Shown in pieces: positions 63,679 to 64,000 of a stretch of 64,000 nt of DNA (its first letter is position 1; each line of letters opens with the position of its first letter). The position numbers and the translations under genes are program-made. The notes beneath the pieces are model-generated. The model was not told the origin of the DNA and did not search any database. It saw only the letters and a list, made by a program, of their open reading frames with translations. Location of the stretch: positions 1,116,001-1,180,000 of the forward strand of contig CM000693.1 of assembly GCA_000149225.2 (NCBI GenBank), read 5' to 3'. The DNA is from Lachancea kluyveri NRRL Y-12651. Its lineage: Eukaryota; Ascomycota; Saccharomycetes; Saccharomycetales; Saccharomycetaceae.

Positions 63679-64000
63679 CTAGTTGATCAGCGCGGAGGCC
63701 CCCACTCCAATATCAACGACTTCCTTTGTGTCAAGGTCCAATATCTTTAGCCCAGGAAGCGTATGATAGTATCCGGAAGCTATTCCGATAAGCTCTAAGG
63801 TAATACAGTATGTCTCGCCTGGTTGGATAATCGGCAGTTTATAATCATTGGAAAGTAGAATTATACCACCAACAGTCTTTCTGTACTTCTTATTCAGATG
63901 ATAATCTTGTTCGATACTAGTTCCTGAATTTGTATTGGATACGCCAGTACTGTAATATACAACCATATTGAGGCTACCCTGGGACACGTTAGATATTTGC
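63679..64000 (-). CDS. TRS65: TRAPPII subunit Trs65 (C-terminal part, cut by window edge)
   Basis: Trs65 (Kre11) is a TRAPPII-specific subunit that helps the complex activate Ypt31/32 at the late Golgi. Only the last 107 codons are in the window; the frame is open to the right edge. The segment GGIILLSNDYKLPIIQPGET and the end GLKILDLDTKEVVDIGVGAS fit the C-terminal beta-rich domain of yeast Trs65 (560 residues). Position next to CLC1 supports the call. The true start lies beyond 64000. Confidence 0.85.
   Translation of the reverse strand, partial: QISNVSQGSLNMVVYYSTGVSNTNSGTSIEQDYHLNKKYRKTVGGIILLSNDYKLPIIQPGETYCITLELIGIASGYYHTLPGLKILDLDTKEVVDIGVGASALIN

Overview
This window is nuclear chromosomal DNA of a budding yeast of the family Saccharomycetaceae. 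The evidence is AT-rich DNA, short intergenic regions, introns with GTATGT and TACTAAC signals, Saccharomyces-type tRNA-Gly(GCC), tRNA-Pro(TGG) and tRNA-Leu(CAA) genes, two solo LTRs of the Ty1/Ty2 (delta) type, and proteins that match Saccharomyces cerevisiae products end to end. Divergence in fast proteins (Ubr1, Ubr2, Okp1, Tfg1, Bbc1) puts it outside the closest relatives of S. cerevisiae. I cannot name the genus. Gene order interleaves loci that S. cerevisiae keeps on chromosome VII (TFG1 to TRS65) with loci it keeps on chromosome X (APS3, RRN7, RNR2, BBC1, POL31, probably PET130). It therefore represents one track of the ancestral region, either in a non-duplicated yeast or in a post-duplication yeast with different gene losses.

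Layout. 1-9.9 kb: TFG1 (cut by the window edge), TYS1 and UBR2. 9.9-17.7 kb: a 2 kb divergent promoter with three exact Rpn4 (PACE) sites, then UBR1, so two N-recognin-family E3 genes lie head to head. 17.9-21.2 kb: QCR9 (three-base first exon), TIM13, tRNA-Gly, APS3 (one intron) and CBP4. 21.5-31.4 kb: a minus-strand run of ERG1, ATF2, RRN7, PBP1 and OKP1. 31.6-35.5 kb: a DHA1-family transporter and THI4, foreign to this neighbourhood in S. cerevisiae. 36-37.2 kb: tRNA-Pro flanked by two oppositely oriented solo delta-like LTRs. 38.5-43.5 kb: RNR2, tRNA-Leu, a hairpin-rich gap that may encode a structured RNA, and an unrecognised 289-residue gene. 43.6-64 kb: RBG2, YIP1, MSM1, POL31 (with a 5' intron), PSD2, LSO2, a probable PET130, PUS6 interrupted by one in-frame TAG, BBC1, PEX35, CLC1 and the 3' end of TRS65.

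How the genes relate. Most are housekeeping genes with no shared pathway. Small functional groups are respiration and mitochondria (QCR9, TIM13, CBP4, MSM1, probable PET130), ubiquitin ligases (UBR1, UBR2), lipid metabolism (ERG1, PSD2, ATF2), DNA replication and chromosome segregation (RNR2, POL31, OKP1) and vesicle traffic (APS3, YIP1, CLC1, TRS65, BBC1).

The observations most worth a second look are the PACE cluster between UBR2 and UBR1, the in-frame stop in PUS6, the 5' intron of POL31, the enlarged QCR9 intron, the hairpin cluster at 40.5-40.9 kb, and the two candidate lineage-specific genes at 42609-43478 and 55520-55819.
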